This document shows, in pieces, positions 32,717-42,357 of a stretch of 64,000 bases of DNA; position 1 is the first letter of the stretch, and each line of letters begins with the position of its first letter. The notes under the pieces are model-generated. The model had not been told where the DNA came from and made no database searches. It was given only the letters and a program-made list of their open reading frames with translations. The translations under genes and the position numbers were made by a program. The stretch comes from Berkiella sp963803015 (GTDB lineage Bacteria; Pseudomonadota; Gammaproteobacteria; Berkiellales; Berkiellaceae), in contig CAWDKV010000004.1 in the NCBI GenBank assembly GCA_963803015.1, forward strand, positions 930,001 to 994,000. The letters are read 5' to 3'.

Positions 32717-34066
32717 CTAATGCGTCAATTTTTCTGGAATTAATTCAGCTACGGTCAAACTCACAGGATTAAAATATTTTATAGCTGCTTGTTGAATTTC
32801 TGCGGGTGTCACTGCTTTTATTTTTTCTATGAACTGATCAGCCAATGACCATGACAAACCAACCGATTCTAGCACTCCCAATATGGTGGCTTGTTCTGCC
32901 ATAGAATCTTTTTCAAATATTTCTTGTGCTAAAAGCTGAGTTTTCACTCTATTGAGCTCTTCTTCGCTCACGGGTTCCTTTTTTAATTTTTCAAGTTGGG
33001 CCATCACGCTTTCTTCCAGCATGGCCACTGTTTTTTGTCCTGCTGGCACCCCTGTAATGATAAATTGCGTGTCATACTCTTTTAAAAGGTCATAATGCGC
33101 ACTTACTCCAGCGGCGACCTGCTGCCCTCGAATAAGCTCACGAGAAAAACGCGAACTCTCACCACCATCTAAAAGCGCACTCGCTACCCAAAGGGCATAA
33201 GCTTCTTTTTCATCTTTTGCTGTTTTTAAGCTTGGCGCTGAAAATCCCCAGATAACATAAGGTAAGTTGGCTTTGACATGCACTTTAATTCTTTTTTCAC
33301 CTAACGGGGATAATTCTTGTTGCGGCGGCCCTGGTGGTAAAGCACGCTTAGGAATGGCTGCAAAATACTGTTTGGCTAATGCAAATACTTCATCAGACTT
33401 AACAGCCCCTACCACAACGAGAGTGGCATTATTCGGAGCATACCATTTCTCATACCAGTCTCGTAAATGGGTGGCATTCATGATATCTAAATCACTTTGC
33501 CAGCCAATAATCGGGTGATGATAAGGTCCTTTGGGAAAAGCCACGGCCATAAAGCGCTCAGAGGTGAGGCTTTGGGGGTTATCATCGGTGCGCATGCGGC
33601 GCTCTTCCATAATAACTTGAATTTCTTTATCGAAAGCATCTTGCGAAAGGGTTAATTTTGCCATTCTTTCCGCTTCTGCACTAAAAGAAATCGCGAGGTT
33701 AGAGGCATCTAGCTCTTCATAATAAGCGGTGTAATCTTCTGCGGTAAAAGCGTTATCGCGACCACCATGCTTAGAGATAAGCTTTGAGAAGCTATCACCC
33801 GGTAAATTAGGCGTGCCTTGAAACATCATGTGCTCTAAAGCATGAGAGACGCCGGTTATGCCTCGATATTCTTTTGCTGATCCGACTTTGTACCAAATTT
33901 GAGAGACCACTACGGGTGCGCGATGATCTTCTCGCACCACAATTTTAAGTCCATTATCAAGCTTATATTCTTTGGTTATTGGCTTTTCCATGGTAATGCC
34001 TTGCGTGCTCCATCCAAAAAAGATTAAAAAAAGTAAGCCGACTTGTTTATTTATTGGTATTTTCAT
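32717..34066 (-). CDS. M16 family zinc peptidase, catalytic subunit
   Basis: The 449 residues begin with a cleavable-looking signal sequence (VGLLFLIFFGWSTQGITM). The inverse zinc motif HALEH is at residues 75-79, followed by FTAEDYTAYYEELD and the downstream glutamate helix (EAERMAKLTLSQDAF). It is a periplasmic insulinase-type peptidase. First of the M16 pair; the same pair precedes ftsY in Coxiella-type genomes, here in divergent orientation. Confidence 0.9.
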   Translation of the reverse strand: MKIPINKQVGLLFLIFFGWSTQGITMEKPITKEYKLDNGLKIVVREDHRAPVVVSQIWYKVGSAKEYRGITGVSHALEHMMFQGTPNLPGDSFSKLISKHGGRDNAFTAEDYTAYYEELDASNLAISFSAEAERMAKLTLSQDAFDKEIQVIMEERRMRTDDNPQSLTSERFMAVAFPKGPYHHPIIGWQSDLDIMNATHLRDWYEKWYAPNNATLVVVGAVKSDEVFALAKQYFAAIPKRALPPGPPQQELSPLGEKRIKVHVKANLPYVIWGFSAPSLKTAKDEKEAYALWVASALLDGGESSRFSRELIRGQQVAAGVSAHYDLLKEYDTQFIITGVPAGQKTVAMLEESVMAQLEKLKKEPVSEEELNRVKTQLLAQEIFEKDSMAEQATILGVLESVGLSWSLADQFIEKIKAVTPAEIQQAAIKYFNPVSLTVAELIPEKLTH

Positions 34067-34160
34067 ATGCTTTGCACCATAAACCCTTTACGTATCTCTA
34101 TCTAATGGTAGGATACCTTATTTCTGAGGCAATGCGTAAACTCACTCATCAGGCAAGATC

Positions 34161-35180
34161 ATGCTTAAATTCTTTCGACGGCAAAAAGACACTGACAAGG
34201 CGCCTCAAGCAGAGCCTGAAAATCCTGCTGGTATACAAGAGAAAAGCTCTTGGTTTTCGCGCTTAAAAAAATCGTTAAGCCGTACGGGCTCCCAATTTAG
34301 TGAAGGAATCGCCAATTTATTCCTGGGTAAAAAAGAAATCTCTCCTGAACTTTTAGAGACTTTAGAGACGCATCTTTTGCTCGCCGATGTCGGGATAGAA
34401 GCCACAGAACACATTATTAAAACCCTGCAAAGTGGGATTTCTCGTCAAGAAATCAAAGATCCGCAAGCCGTCTACAGTGCTTTAAAATTAGCTTTGATAG
34501 ATATCCTAAAGCCCTGTGAAATCCCCTTAAATACGACAGGAGAAGTGAAACCTTATGTCATTTTAATGATTGGGGTAAATGGCGCAGGTAAAACGACCAC
34601 TATTGGCAAACTGGCCAAAAAGTTTAAAGATGAGGGTCAAGCGGTGATCTTAGCGGCAGGCGACACCTTTCGTGCGGCAGCCGTAGAGCAATTACAACGA
34701 TGGGGAGAGAGGAATGATGTCCCCGTTATCGCTCAACACACAGGGGCGGATAGTGCTTCTGTCATTTATGATGCTTTTGAATCTGCTAAAGCACGCAAAG
34801 TAGATGTTTTAATCGCTGACACCGCCGGAAGACTGCATACCCGAGAAAATTTAATGGATGAACTCAAAAAAGTGAAACGGGTTCTCAAAAAGCTTGATCC
34901 CGGAGCACCGCATGAAGTGATGCTTGTCCTGGATGCGAGCACAGGTCAAAATGGTCTTTTACAAGCTAAGACTTTCCATGAAGCCATTGGCGTAACAGGG
35001 ATTGCGCTGACCAAGTTAGACGGTACTGCCAAGGGTGGGATTATTTTTGCAATAGCCAATCATTTAAAGCTCCCTATCCGTTTTATCGGTGTCGGTGAAA
35101 CGATTGAGGATTTGCGAACATTTGAAGCACAATCTTTTGTTGAAGCTTTATTTGCTGAAAAGGATAACGCGGTTGATTAG
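34161..35180 (+). CDS. ftsY: Signal recognition particle receptor FtsY
   Basis: This 339-residue SRP GTPase docks ribosome-SRP complexes at the inner membrane. A short basic/acidic A domain (about 1-60) precedes the NG domain: GVNGAGKTTTIGKLAKKF (G1), DTFRAAAVEQLQRWG, DTAGRLHTRENLMDEL (G3), TKLDGTAKGG (G4) and GVGETIEDLRTFEAQSF. It overlaps ftsE by 8 bp, giving the classical ftsY-ftsE-ftsX operon. Confidence 0.97.
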   Translation: MLKFFRRQKDTDKAPQAEPENPAGIQEKSSWFSRLKKSLSRTGSQFSEGIANLFLGKKEISPELLETLETHLLLADVGIEATEHIIKTLQSGISRQEIKDPQAVYSALKLALIDILKPCEIPLNTTGEVKPYVILMIGVNGAGKTTTIGKLAKKFKDEGQAVILAAGDTFRAAAVEQLQRWGERNDVPVIAQHTGADSASVIYDAFESAKARKVDVLIADTAGRLHTRENLMDELKKVKRVLKKLDPGAPHEVMLVLDASTGQNGLLQAKTFHEAIGVTGIALTKLDGTAKGGIIFAIANHLKLPIRFIGVGETIEDLRTFEAQSFVEALFAEKDNAVD

Positions 35181-35850
35181 TTTTAAACATGTGACAAAAA
35201 AATATGTCAGAGGCCAAGTGGCCTTAAACAATATTTCTTTAACCATTGAAAAAGGAGAAATGGTTTTCCTACAAGGCCATTCTGGCGCCGGGAAAACAAC
35301 TCTTTTAAAGTTGATAGCCCTCTTTGAAAGTCCCACTAGAGGCCAAATTCAGGTCGCGAATGTGGCGCTAGAAACACTGACCTCGAGCAAAATCCCCTAT
35401 TATCGAAGAAGAATAGGCGTTATCACCCAAAACCCCAAATTACTTCAGAATTATACGGTATTTGAAAACGTTGCTATTCCGCTTTTTATTTCTGGTTTTC
35501 ATCGCTCAGATATCCAACGCCGAGTCCATGCCGCCCTTGACCGAGTAGGCTTGGCTGGCAAAGAAAAGATGTTGCCCAAACTTCTTTCTGAGGGTGAGCG
35601 TCAACGCGTAGGCATTGCGCGAGCAGTGGTGCATAAACCTTCTATTTTGCTGGCGGATGAGCCAACCGGAAATTTAGATCCGGCGCTCTCTAAAGAAATC
35701 ATGAAATTATTTGAGCGCTTCCATCAAGTGGGAGTCACCGTTTTAATTGCTTCGCATGACACCCATTTGTTAGCAACCATGCCCTATCGTAAAATTCATT
35801 TAGCACAGGGACAAGTATTAACCCCAGCAAACGTCTTGGAAGCCCAATGA
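35173..35850 (+). CDS. ftsE: Cell division ATP-binding protein FtsE
   Basis: The 225-residue ABC ATPase has Walker A GHSGAGKTT, a Q-loop in GVITQNPKLL, the signature LSEGERQRVGIARA, Walker B ILLADEPTGNLD and the switch ASHDTHLL. With FtsX it controls peptidoglycan hydrolases at the septum. The start is a TTG that overlaps the ftsY stop (TTGATTAG); an ATG at 35089 would lie deep inside ftsY. The stop overlaps ftsX by ATGA. Confidence 0.95.
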   Translation: MISFKHVTKKYVRGQVALNNISLTIEKGEMVFLQGHSGAGKTTLLKLIALFESPTRGQIQVANVALETLTSSKIPYYRRRIGVITQNPKLLQNYTVFENVAIPLFISGFHRSDIQRRVHAALDRVGLAGKEKMLPKLLSEGERQRVGIARAVVHKPSILLADEPTGNLDPALSKEIMKLFERFHQVGVTVLIASHDTHLLATMPYRKIHLAQGQVLTPANVLEAQ

Positions 35851-36815
35851 AAATTACCACCTCTCATACCCTCAGCTTAAAACAAAAGATTGTGCATTAC
35901 TTTCATTGTCATCTCGAAGCACTCAAAACTAGCGCACATCAACTCTTATTACATCCTATTTTGACTTTATTTACCCTTTTAACGATTGGCCTCAGCTTAT
36001 CTTTACCGCTAGGGTTTTATTCTTTTTTTAAACCAATCCAACAAATTAGCCAAGGTTGGGATCAAGGCTCTGAGATGACGCTTTATCTGCGAGCTGCCTC
36101 CCCTGCTCAAATCGACACCCTTCTAAAGAAGACAAAACAATATCCTGTGGTAGAAAAAGCAACTTATCTCAGTCCAGAGCAAGTGTTAAAAGAATTTCAA
36201 CAAACCGCTAAAATGGACGATGTTTTTTCTCTTTTACCAGAAAACCCTTTACCTGGTTTAATTCAATTACGGCTTGCGCAAGATAAAATAGTGAAAAGTG
36301 AAATGGAATCGATGCAAGCAGAATTTGCCAAAGAGCCATTGGTTGATAAAATTGTTTTAGATTATGAATGGATTGAAAAGCTCAATGCTTTTCTTGCTTT
36401 AGGTAAAACCTTAACTGAAATATTATCCCTGATTATTGGTCTTGGCGTTATCTTTATCGTTGGCAATACGCTGCGTTTAGCCCTTGAACGTCACCGCGAT
36501 GAAATTGAAGTTTTTGCGGAAGTGGGAGCGACTAAAGCTTACATTCGACGTCCTTTTTTATATCGTGGCACACTCTATGGTCTGTTTGGCGGCTTAATCG
36601 CCGTCAGTGTGTTAGATCTGATCACTTATAGCTTGAAAGCGCCCACGCATAAAATTGCCTCGCTGTATCAAAGCTTATTTTCATTAGAGTACTTATCATT
36701 TTCCGATACCCTGGCCGTTATCAGTATTTGTACGCTCCTAGGTTGGCTAGGCGCTCTGTTTGCCTTTAGCTTGATGCAATATCGGCTTTTTAGAACATTT
36801 AAAGAAGCAAATTAA
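35847..36815 (+). CDS. ftsX: Cell division protein FtsX
   Basis: The 322-residue, four-helix membrane protein has a cytoplasmic N-terminus, helix 1 (HPILTLFTLLTIGLSLSLPL) and a periplasmic loop of about 120 residues with MTLYLRAASPAQID and YLSPEQVLKEFQ. Three C-terminal helices end in a FtsX/MacB-type fold (EIEVFAEVGATKAYIRRPFL, then GTLYGLFGGLIAV). Partner of FtsE. Last of the overlapping operon. Confidence 0.95.
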   Translation: MKITTSHTLSLKQKIVHYFHCHLEALKTSAHQLLLHPILTLFTLLTIGLSLSLPLGFYSFFKPIQQISQGWDQGSEMTLYLRAASPAQIDTLLKKTKQYPVVEKATYLSPEQVLKEFQQTAKMDDVFSLLPENPLPGLIQLRLAQDKIVKSEMESMQAEFAKEPLVDKIVLDYEWIEKLNAFLALGKTLTEILSLIIGLGVIFIVGNTLRLALERHRDEIEVFAEVGATKAYIRRPFLYRGTLYGLFGGLIAVSVLDLITYSLKAPTHKIASLYQSLFSLEYLSFSDTLAVISICTLLGWLGALFAFSLMQYRLFRTFKEAN

Positions 36816-36823
36816 GGTATTCT

Positions 36824-38032
36824 ATGTCACTCAGAAATGCGATAGGCGGAGTTGCCTTAATAGCCGGCACAGCCATCGGGGCGGCAGTTCTTGCCCTCCC
36901 TGCCTCGACTGCTCATATGGGTTTTATTCCAACTATTCTTTTATATGTTCTTTGTTGGACATTCATGACGCTGGGCGCACTCTACTTATTAGAAGCCAAT
37001 CTTGCTGTTGGCTATGGTACCAATCTTCTTACTATGGCAGAGAAAACCTTGGGCAAAAAAGGCCGGTACTTTACGTGGGTTATTTATCTGCTTTTACTTT
37101 ATGCACTCACCGCTGCCTATTTATCGGGAACTGGTGCTTGGATCAATGAAAGCACGATGCAATTGCAATTCACCTTGAGTCATTTTCAGAGTGCACTTTT
37201 AGCCACTTTTTTTACCATGTTTATTATTTTTCTGGGGACAGCTGTCACAGATTGGGTGAATCGGTTATTGATGATAGGATTACTTGCCACCTTCGTTGCT
37301 CTTTTAGGCACCACTTCTCATCACATCAATCCTTCACTCTTGATGCATACTGGACAGGGTCTAGATATCAAAATCATCCCCCTTATCATCACCGCCTTCG
37401 GCTTTGCTATTGTCATTCCAACTTTAACTGAATATCTGCATGGGAAGGGTCGACAACTGTTTATTGTAGTCATCGTTGGTAGTATCTTGCCCCTTATCAC
37501 TTATATTATTTGGGAAATGACCATTTTAGGCGTAATCCCACTTGAGGGAGCAAATGGACTGCTTGCTATCCAAAAAGGAGGCCATCCTGCTACCGCCATA
37601 CCGCTAGCACTACAAACCATTTCACAAAATGCCTTAGTCGCAAAAGCAGCCTCTGGTTTTTCCATTTTTGCTTTAATTACCTCTCTTCTGGGTGTGTGTC
37701 TTTCTTTGTTTGACTTCCTTGCAGATGGTTTGCACTTACAAAAAAGATTACATGAAAAATTATTATTATCTGCTATTACCTTTTTGCCACCGCTTGCCTT
37801 TTTACTTTACTACCCGCGTGGCTTTGCTTTGACTTTAAGTTTTGCTGGCATTTTTGTTTCCATTTTATTAGGGATTTTACCAGCACTGATGGTTTGGGAA
37901 AGCCGTTATCGGCAAAGACTCGCTCCGAGCTTTCAAGTCTTTGGGGGTAAAATTCTGCTCATTATCACCATCTTGTTCTTTGTCTTTGCGGCAGGCATAG
38001 AATGTTATAACCAATATCATGCCATGCTCTAA
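36824..38032 (+). CDS. Aromatic amino acid permease, HAAAP family (TyrP/Mtr-like)
   Basis: This 402-residue transporter has eleven predicted helices, beginning IGGVALIAGTAIGAAVLALP, the glycine-rich unwound helix 1 of the family, followed by the hydrophobic ILLYVLCWTFMTLGALYLLE. Related HAAAP members import tyrosine or tryptophan by proton symport; which one cannot be told. The gene begins 9 bp after ftsX and ends overlapping the rsmJ start by one base (TAATG), so it probably shares the transcript. Confidence 0.88.
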   Translation: MSLRNAIGGVALIAGTAIGAAVLALPASTAHMGFIPTILLYVLCWTFMTLGALYLLEANLAVGYGTNLLTMAEKTLGKKGRYFTWVIYLLLLYALTAAYLSGTGAWINESTMQLQFTLSHFQSALLATFFTMFIIFLGTAVTDWVNRLLMIGLLATFVALLGTTSHHINPSLLMHTGQGLDIKIIPLIITAFGFAIVIPTLTEYLHGKGRQLFIVVIVGSILPLITYIIWEMTILGVIPLEGANGLLAIQKGGHPATAIPLALQTISQNALVAKAASGFSIFALITSLLGVCLSLFDFLADGLHLQKRLHEKLLLSAITFLPPLAFLLYYPRGFALTLSFAGIFVSILLGILPALMVWESRYRQRLAPSFQVFGGKILLIITILFFVFAAGIECYNQYHAML

Positions 38033-38694
38033 TGACAGGATATACGCTTAAACAAACCCCACAAGGTGTGGGATTGGTTTTGGAAAATGCGCCGGCATGG
38101 GCCCCTTTGCGCGTAGATTTCACTTTGGGTAAAATCCACTATCGCAAAAGCAGAATTCATCAAGACGAAGAGCTTATCAAGAAAGCCGTCGGTTTCAAAA
38201 AGAATGTGCCACTTTGCATTTTTGACACTACAGCAGGCCTTGGCCAAGAAGCCTTTTTACTCGCGGCTCTAGGTTGCGAGCTCGTCCTTTTTGAGCGTAA
38301 CCCCACTATTGCTGGCTTACTCAAAGATGGCTTAGTACGAGGCGCAAAGGATCCTGACATTGCGCCGATCATTCAGCGCATGCAATTGATTGAACAATGC
38401 GCGATTTCTGCATTACAAAATCTTGGCTCTCTGCCAAACCCCGATGTCATTTATTGCGATCCCATGTTTGAAGCTCGCAAAAAAACGGCTGCCGTCAAAA
38501 AAGGTATGCAAATATTACAAACCGTGGTGGGGGAAGATAATGATGGTGCAGAGCTTGTCCGTCTTGCATGTCAGGTTGCCAAAAAAAGAGTGGTCGTCAA
38601 ACGTGCTTTACATGCTCCCGCATTAAAAGAAAAACCGGATTTTAATTATCGCGGTCGCAGTCAACGTTATGATATCTATCTAGTGCATCCCTAA
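38032..38694 (+). CDS. rsmJ: 16S rRNA (guanine1516-N2)-methyltransferase RsmJ
   Basis: The 220 residues match RsmJ (YhiQ): LRVDFTLGKIHYRKSRIHQD, DTTAGLGQEAFLLAALGCEL (SAM motif I), VIYCDPMFEARKKTAAVKKG (catalytic motif) and the closing FNYRGRSQRYDIYLV. It methylates G1516 in helix 45 of 16S rRNA. Starts on the last base of the permease stop codon. Confidence 0.96.
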   Translation: MTGYTLKQTPQGVGLVLENAPAWAPLRVDFTLGKIHYRKSRIHQDEELIKKAVGFKKNVPLCIFDTTAGLGQEAFLLAALGCELVLFERNPTIAGLLKDGLVRGAKDPDIAPIIQRMQLIEQCAISALQNLGSLPNPDVIYCDPMFEARKKTAAVKKGMQILQTVVGEDNDGAELVRLACQVAKKRVVVKRALHAPALKEKPDFNYRGRSQRYDIYLVHP

Positions 38695-38718
38695 CATTTC
38701 GGGCTCTTTTTTTCTCTT

Positions 38719-39549
38719 TTAGTGCCGAGGCGCAGAGAAACGACGAATAGCTTTCGTCTCTGCCGGAGGCGCTAATACTTTAGGAGGCAAATGCTGTCTG
38801 CTTAACTTTTCTATCGCAGGGCTCTTCTCTAAGAGATCCAAGCATTGTTGCGCTTCTTTTTTTAATTGTAGACTGGGATGATAATCAATCATACTTTGTA
38901 ACAGTTGAAGCTCTCTTAAAATGCTTTCTTTACCGCCATAAGGGAGATCAGCGTTTTCTTTGTCAATCCGAGCAAAGGTATGAAGCATCTTATTGACTCT
39001 GATAAAGATTTCGGTAATCACTTCTTCTTCATATTGTTGAAATGAAATTTTTAACTTTTCTGTGTTGGCACCTTCTGCAATGATCTCTAAAAACATTGAT
39101 ATGGTTTTAAATTTTGGCTGTTCTTTTACTAGATTTTGCAGTTCAAATGCGGCTTCATGAAAAGCATAAAAGCGTAAAAACGAGAGTATTTTATTCAATC
39201 TTTGCTTAACCGCTTTATCCTCTTCAATTTCATTGAGATTACTTAATTTTTTTATAATCTCAAATCCTGCTAACTGCGTTGTTAAGCTTAGAGCATCATC
39301 GGTTGCACACGCACTATCACTTGCGGCTATCAGAATGAATAGAATTTTTCTGAAATCTTTCACAGTTCCTGGATCAAATTTCTGATCAATAAGCGATCCC
39401 AGCATCTCAGCAGTCAAGTCAGCAGTTTCTTGCATGGATGCTGCATTTTGTATCTCTCCTAAAAACTTTTTGATAAAGGGATTATGTTCCCCTGTCTTTA
39501 ATTGCGCTTCTTGCGCATCTTCTATGTTTAAGATCCCTCGACGTGGCAT
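38719..39549 (-). CDS. Hypothetical helical protein, candidate effector
   Basis: The 276 residues are almost all helical (ETADLTAEMLGSLIDQKF; LNKILSFLRFYAFHEAAFEL) with no domain I recognise. It ends in a basic Ser/Pro tail (TKAIRRFSAPRH), similar in style to the ends of the orphan proteins at 23174 and 25684. Ribosome site GAGG upstream of the ATG. Solitary; converges with rsmJ. Confidence 0.55.
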   Translation of the reverse strand: MPRRGILNIEDAQEAQLKTGEHNPFIKKFLGEIQNAASMQETADLTAEMLGSLIDQKFDPGTVKDFRKILFILIAASDSACATDDALSLTTQLAGFEIIKKLSNLNEIEEDKAVKQRLNKILSFLRFYAFHEAAFELQNLVKEQPKFKTISMFLEIIAEGANTEKLKISFQQYEEEVITEIFIRVNKMLHTFARIDKENADLPYGGKESILRELQLLQSMIDYHPSLQLKKEAQQCLDLLEKSPAIEKLSRQHLPPKVLAPPAETKAIRRFSAPRH

Positions 39550-39637
39550 AGGCTTTTCCTCACTCTCCTAAAAGTTGGGATATGACCTATTGTCGGAATA
39601 AGTGTCTTAATTCTTAATAGTGCGTATGCGCTTTTAT

Positions 39638-39671
39638 AAATCCCCCCGGCGCGCTAGCGTCGGGGGGATTT
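39638..39671. terminator. Strong bidirectional terminator-type palindrome
   Basis: AAATCCCCCCGGCGCGC and its mirror CGTCGGGGGGATTT form a stem of more than 10 bp with A/T flanks on both sides. It touches the comF stop codon and serves as its terminator. Confidence 0.75.
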
Positions 39672-40390
39672 TAAGTCGCCCTCGCACAGGACCACACTTC
39701 TATTGTTTCAACACCACGCAATTGCAGAGCACGAGCAAAAGCGCTTATCGTCGCACCAGTGGTAACAACATCTTCAATAACCAGCACATGTTGTGCTTGA
39801 AAAGTTGGTGCGATAATGAAATCACTTGCTCTAACATTCTCGGCACGCCCTGCCGCAGAAAGTGAAGATTGCGCATGATTGGAATGGGCACGCGAACAAG
39901 CGTTTTTGATCAAAGGGAGATAAAGAGATTTGGCAATCGGTTTTGCCATTTCAATGGTTTGATTAAACCCACGTTGGCGTTGTCTTGAGGGATGCAATGG
40001 CATCGGTAGAATACAATCTACTTGAAAACGCGGTGTTAAATATTCCGCCATATATTGACTTAAAAGCTTGGCAAAATGTAAATGTCCTTGATATTTTAAT
40101 TTGGTAATAAAACCATTAATTGGCCACGCATAATGAAAGAGAGATTGTATGGTTGAGAAAGGAGGCGCTTGCATGAGGCATTTACCACAAAACATTTTTT
40201 GTTCTAGCAAAGGAAGCGCACAACGTTGGCAAGCTGGACCTAACCATGGGAGAGTGGCTGCACAAACGTGGCAAATTATTTTACCTGTCTGACTTCTCTG
40301 TAAACAGAGTATACAATCCACTGGAAAAGCGAATTTACTTCCAATCAAATTCTGTACAATTTTAGACCAGATGTTCACCATCTTCCCCAT
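39671..40390 (-). CDS. comF: ComF family phosphoribosyltransferase-like protein
   Basis: The 239 residues have an N-terminal zinc-ribbon-like part with cysteine pairs (CILCLQRSQTGKIICHVC; CQRC; FCGKC) and a C-terminal phosphoribosyltransferase fold: DCILPMPLHPSRQRQRGFNQ and the PRPP loop VLVIEDVVTTGATI. ComF acts in uptake or processing of transformed DNA in competent bacteria. Divergent from bioB, the common order. Confidence 0.92.
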   Translation of the reverse strand: MGKMVNIWSKIVQNLIGSKFAFPVDCILCLQRSQTGKIICHVCAATLPWLGPACQRCALPLLEQKMFCGKCLMQAPPFSTIQSLFHYAWPINGFITKLKYQGHLHFAKLLSQYMAEYLTPRFQVDCILPMPLHPSRQRQRGFNQTIEMAKPIAKSLYLPLIKNACSRAHSNHAQSSLSAAGRAENVRASDFIIAPTFQAQHVLVIEDVVTTGATISAFARALQLRGVETIEVWSCARAT

Positions 40391-40465
40391 TTTATTTGAC
40401 TCTTACGCCACGACAATTATGATGAGCTCCACCTTAACGTAGTGCTGACAAGAAAGGAAACTTGC

Positions 40466-41479
40466 TTGAACCTTAACCCAATTATCCGACATGACTGGTC
40501 TGCTGCTGAAATGCTCGCGCTCTATGAGCGCCCTTTTATGGATCTTTTATTTCAGGCGCAATCTATCCACCGCGCTTGTTTTAAAGCAAATACTATTCAA
40601 ATATCTACTTTATTAAATATCAAAGTCGGTGGCTGCCCAGAAGATTGTAAATGGTGCTCACAAAGCGTTCATTATGATACGGGTGTGGAAAGTGAACCCC
40701 TCGCTTCTTTAGAAAAAGTGATCCAAGAAGCAACGATTGCCAAAGCACAAGGGGCAACGCGTTTTTGCATGGCCGCTTCTTGGCGATCTCCTACTAATCG
40801 CAATCTAGAAAAAGTCATTGCCATGGTCAAAGCGGTTAAATCCCTTGATTTGGAAGCTTGTATTACAGTGGGTGTCTTAAAACCCGAACAAGCTCATGCA
40901 TTAAAAGAAGCCGGGCTTGATTTTTACAATCATAATCTTGAAAGCTCTGAACGTTATTTTGCCGAACTCACCACCACTAGAACGTATCAAGACCGACTCA
41001 CCACCCATGAAAACGTGCGCAAAGCAGGTTTAAAACTTTGCACCGGCGGCATTTTAAATATGGGAGAAACACTAGAAGATAGGTTAGAATTATTATGCAC
41101 GCTTGCTAATAAAAATCCTCATCCAGAAAGTGCTCCTTTAAATCTTTTAGCGCCTGTTGAAGGCACACCGCTTGGACAAACAGAGCAAATGGATGAATTT
41201 GCTTTTATTCGATGCGTTGCACTTGCACGCATTGTGATGCCCAAAACATATGTTCGCCTTTCTGGTGGCCGCTATAATATGTCAAAAACCATGCAAACGC
41301 TGTGTTTTATGGCAGGCGCCAATTCTATTCATTATGGCAGTAAACGTTTACTTGCTACCCCCAATGTCGATAAAATGGAAGACTTAAAATTATTGACCCA
41401 ATTGGGGATTGCAGCAGAATCTATGACCGAAGACAGCGTACCTCTTAAAACTATTCCTTGTGTGACGCTCTGTCCATGA
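40466..41479 (+). CDS. bioB: Biotin synthase BioB
   Basis: This 337-residue radical-SAM enzyme inserts sulfur into dethiobiotin. The cluster motif CPEDCKWCSQS gives the CxxxCxxC ligands. Others are GATRFCMAASWRSP, FYNHNLESSERYF, LCTGGILNMGE and VRLSGGRYNMS with the second-cluster arginine. The start is taken as TTG at 40466, 7 bp after AAAGGA; a GTG at 40442 would overrun the site. Its stop overlaps bioC (ATGA). No BirA operator could be seen upstream. Confidence 0.96.
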   Translation: MNLNPIIRHDWSAAEMLALYERPFMDLLFQAQSIHRACFKANTIQISTLLNIKVGGCPEDCKWCSQSVHYDTGVESEPLASLEKVIQEATIAKAQGATRFCMAASWRSPTNRNLEKVIAMVKAVKSLDLEACITVGVLKPEQAHALKEAGLDFYNHNLESSERYFAELTTTRTYQDRLTTHENVRKAGLKLCTGGILNMGETLEDRLELLCTLANKNPHPESAPLNLLAPVEGTPLGQTEQMDEFAFIRCVALARIVMPKTYVRLSGGRYNMSKTMQTLCFMAGANSIHYGSKRLLATPNVDKMEDLKLLTQLGIAAESMTEDSVPLKTIPCVTLCP

Positions 41480-42357
41480 GTGAAAACGACTTCTTAATTA
41501 AAAAGTCAGATATTGCACGCTCTTTTAGCCTTGCTGCCAAAACCTATGATAAACATGCTTTAGTTCAACAAGAAGTTGGATTTAGGTTATTAGAGCGTTT
41601 AGACATCTTAAAAAGAAAACCCAAAACTATTTTAGATGTCGGCTCGGGTACGGGCTTTTTAAGTCGGCGTTTACAACAAAAATTTCCTAAAGCACACATT
41701 TTCGGCGTAGATTTAGCCTTTGGTATGTGTGAATTTGCTGCCAAAGAACCTAACTGGTATCCCTTTGGTAAAAAGCCGCACTATCTCTCTGCTGATGCAG
41801 AGTTTCTGCCTTTTAAAACGGGAAGTGTTGAGTTAATTTTTTCTAATTTCACTTTGCAATGGTGCTTTAATTTAAAAGCGACCTTAAAAGAATTCAAGCG
41901 CGTTTTAAAACCAGACGGTGTTTTGCTTTTTACCACACTTGGCCCTAACACTTTACTTGAATTAAGACAAAGTTTTGCTGAGGTCGATAATAGCTGGCAT
42001 GTTAATCCGTTTAGCGATATGCATGATATTGGCGATCTCTTATTGAATTTGCAATTTCATGATTCGGTAATGGATATGGAGATGATTACGCTGACCTATA
42101 AAAATATCGAGTCCTTGTTTAAAGATTTAAAAGCAACGGGCGCTCACAATATGAATGCCCATCGCAAACCTGGTTTAACCTCACCCAAAGCATTTGGCAA
42201 AATGCACAACGCCTATGAACGATTTAAACAAGACACTTTATACCCAGCTACTTTTGAAGTGATTTATGGGCATGCCTTAAAATCAGAAATGGCGCTCTAT
42301 CGGCAAGAAACTGACGGCACCATTTTTATTCCCGGAGATGCTATTCCGGTTATTTAA
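41476..42357 (+). CDS. bioC: Malonyl-ACP O-methyltransferase BioC
   Basis: The 293 residues include KKSDIARSFSLAAKTYDKHA, typical of BioC N-termini, then SAM motif I ILDVGSGTGFLSRRLQQKFP, IFGVDLAFGMCEFAAKE, and FSNFTLQWCFNLKATLKEFK. BioC masks the malonyl carboxyl so that fatty-acid synthesis can build pimelate for biotin. Overlaps bioB by 4 bp. Other bio genes are outside the window. Its end overlaps the stop of the convergent leader-peptide gene by 4 bp. Confidence 0.92.
   Translation: MSENDFLIKKSDIARSFSLAAKTYDKHALVQQEVGFRLLERLDILKRKPKTILDVGSGTGFLSRRLQQKFPKAHIFGVDLAFGMCEFAAKEPNWYPFGKKPHYLSADAEFLPFKTGSVELIFSNFTLQWCFNLKATLKEFKRVLKPDGVLLFTTLGPNTLLELRQSFAEVDNSWHVNPFSDMHDIGDLLLNLQFHDSVMDMEMITLTYKNIESLFKDLKATGAHNMNAHRKPGLTSPKAFGKMHNAYERFKQDTLYPATFEVIYGHALKSEMALYRQETDGTIFIPGDAIPVI

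Noticed and set aside
40391..40465. BirA operator before bioB
   Set aside because: No TTGTAAACC-type inverted repeat is visible in the gap.
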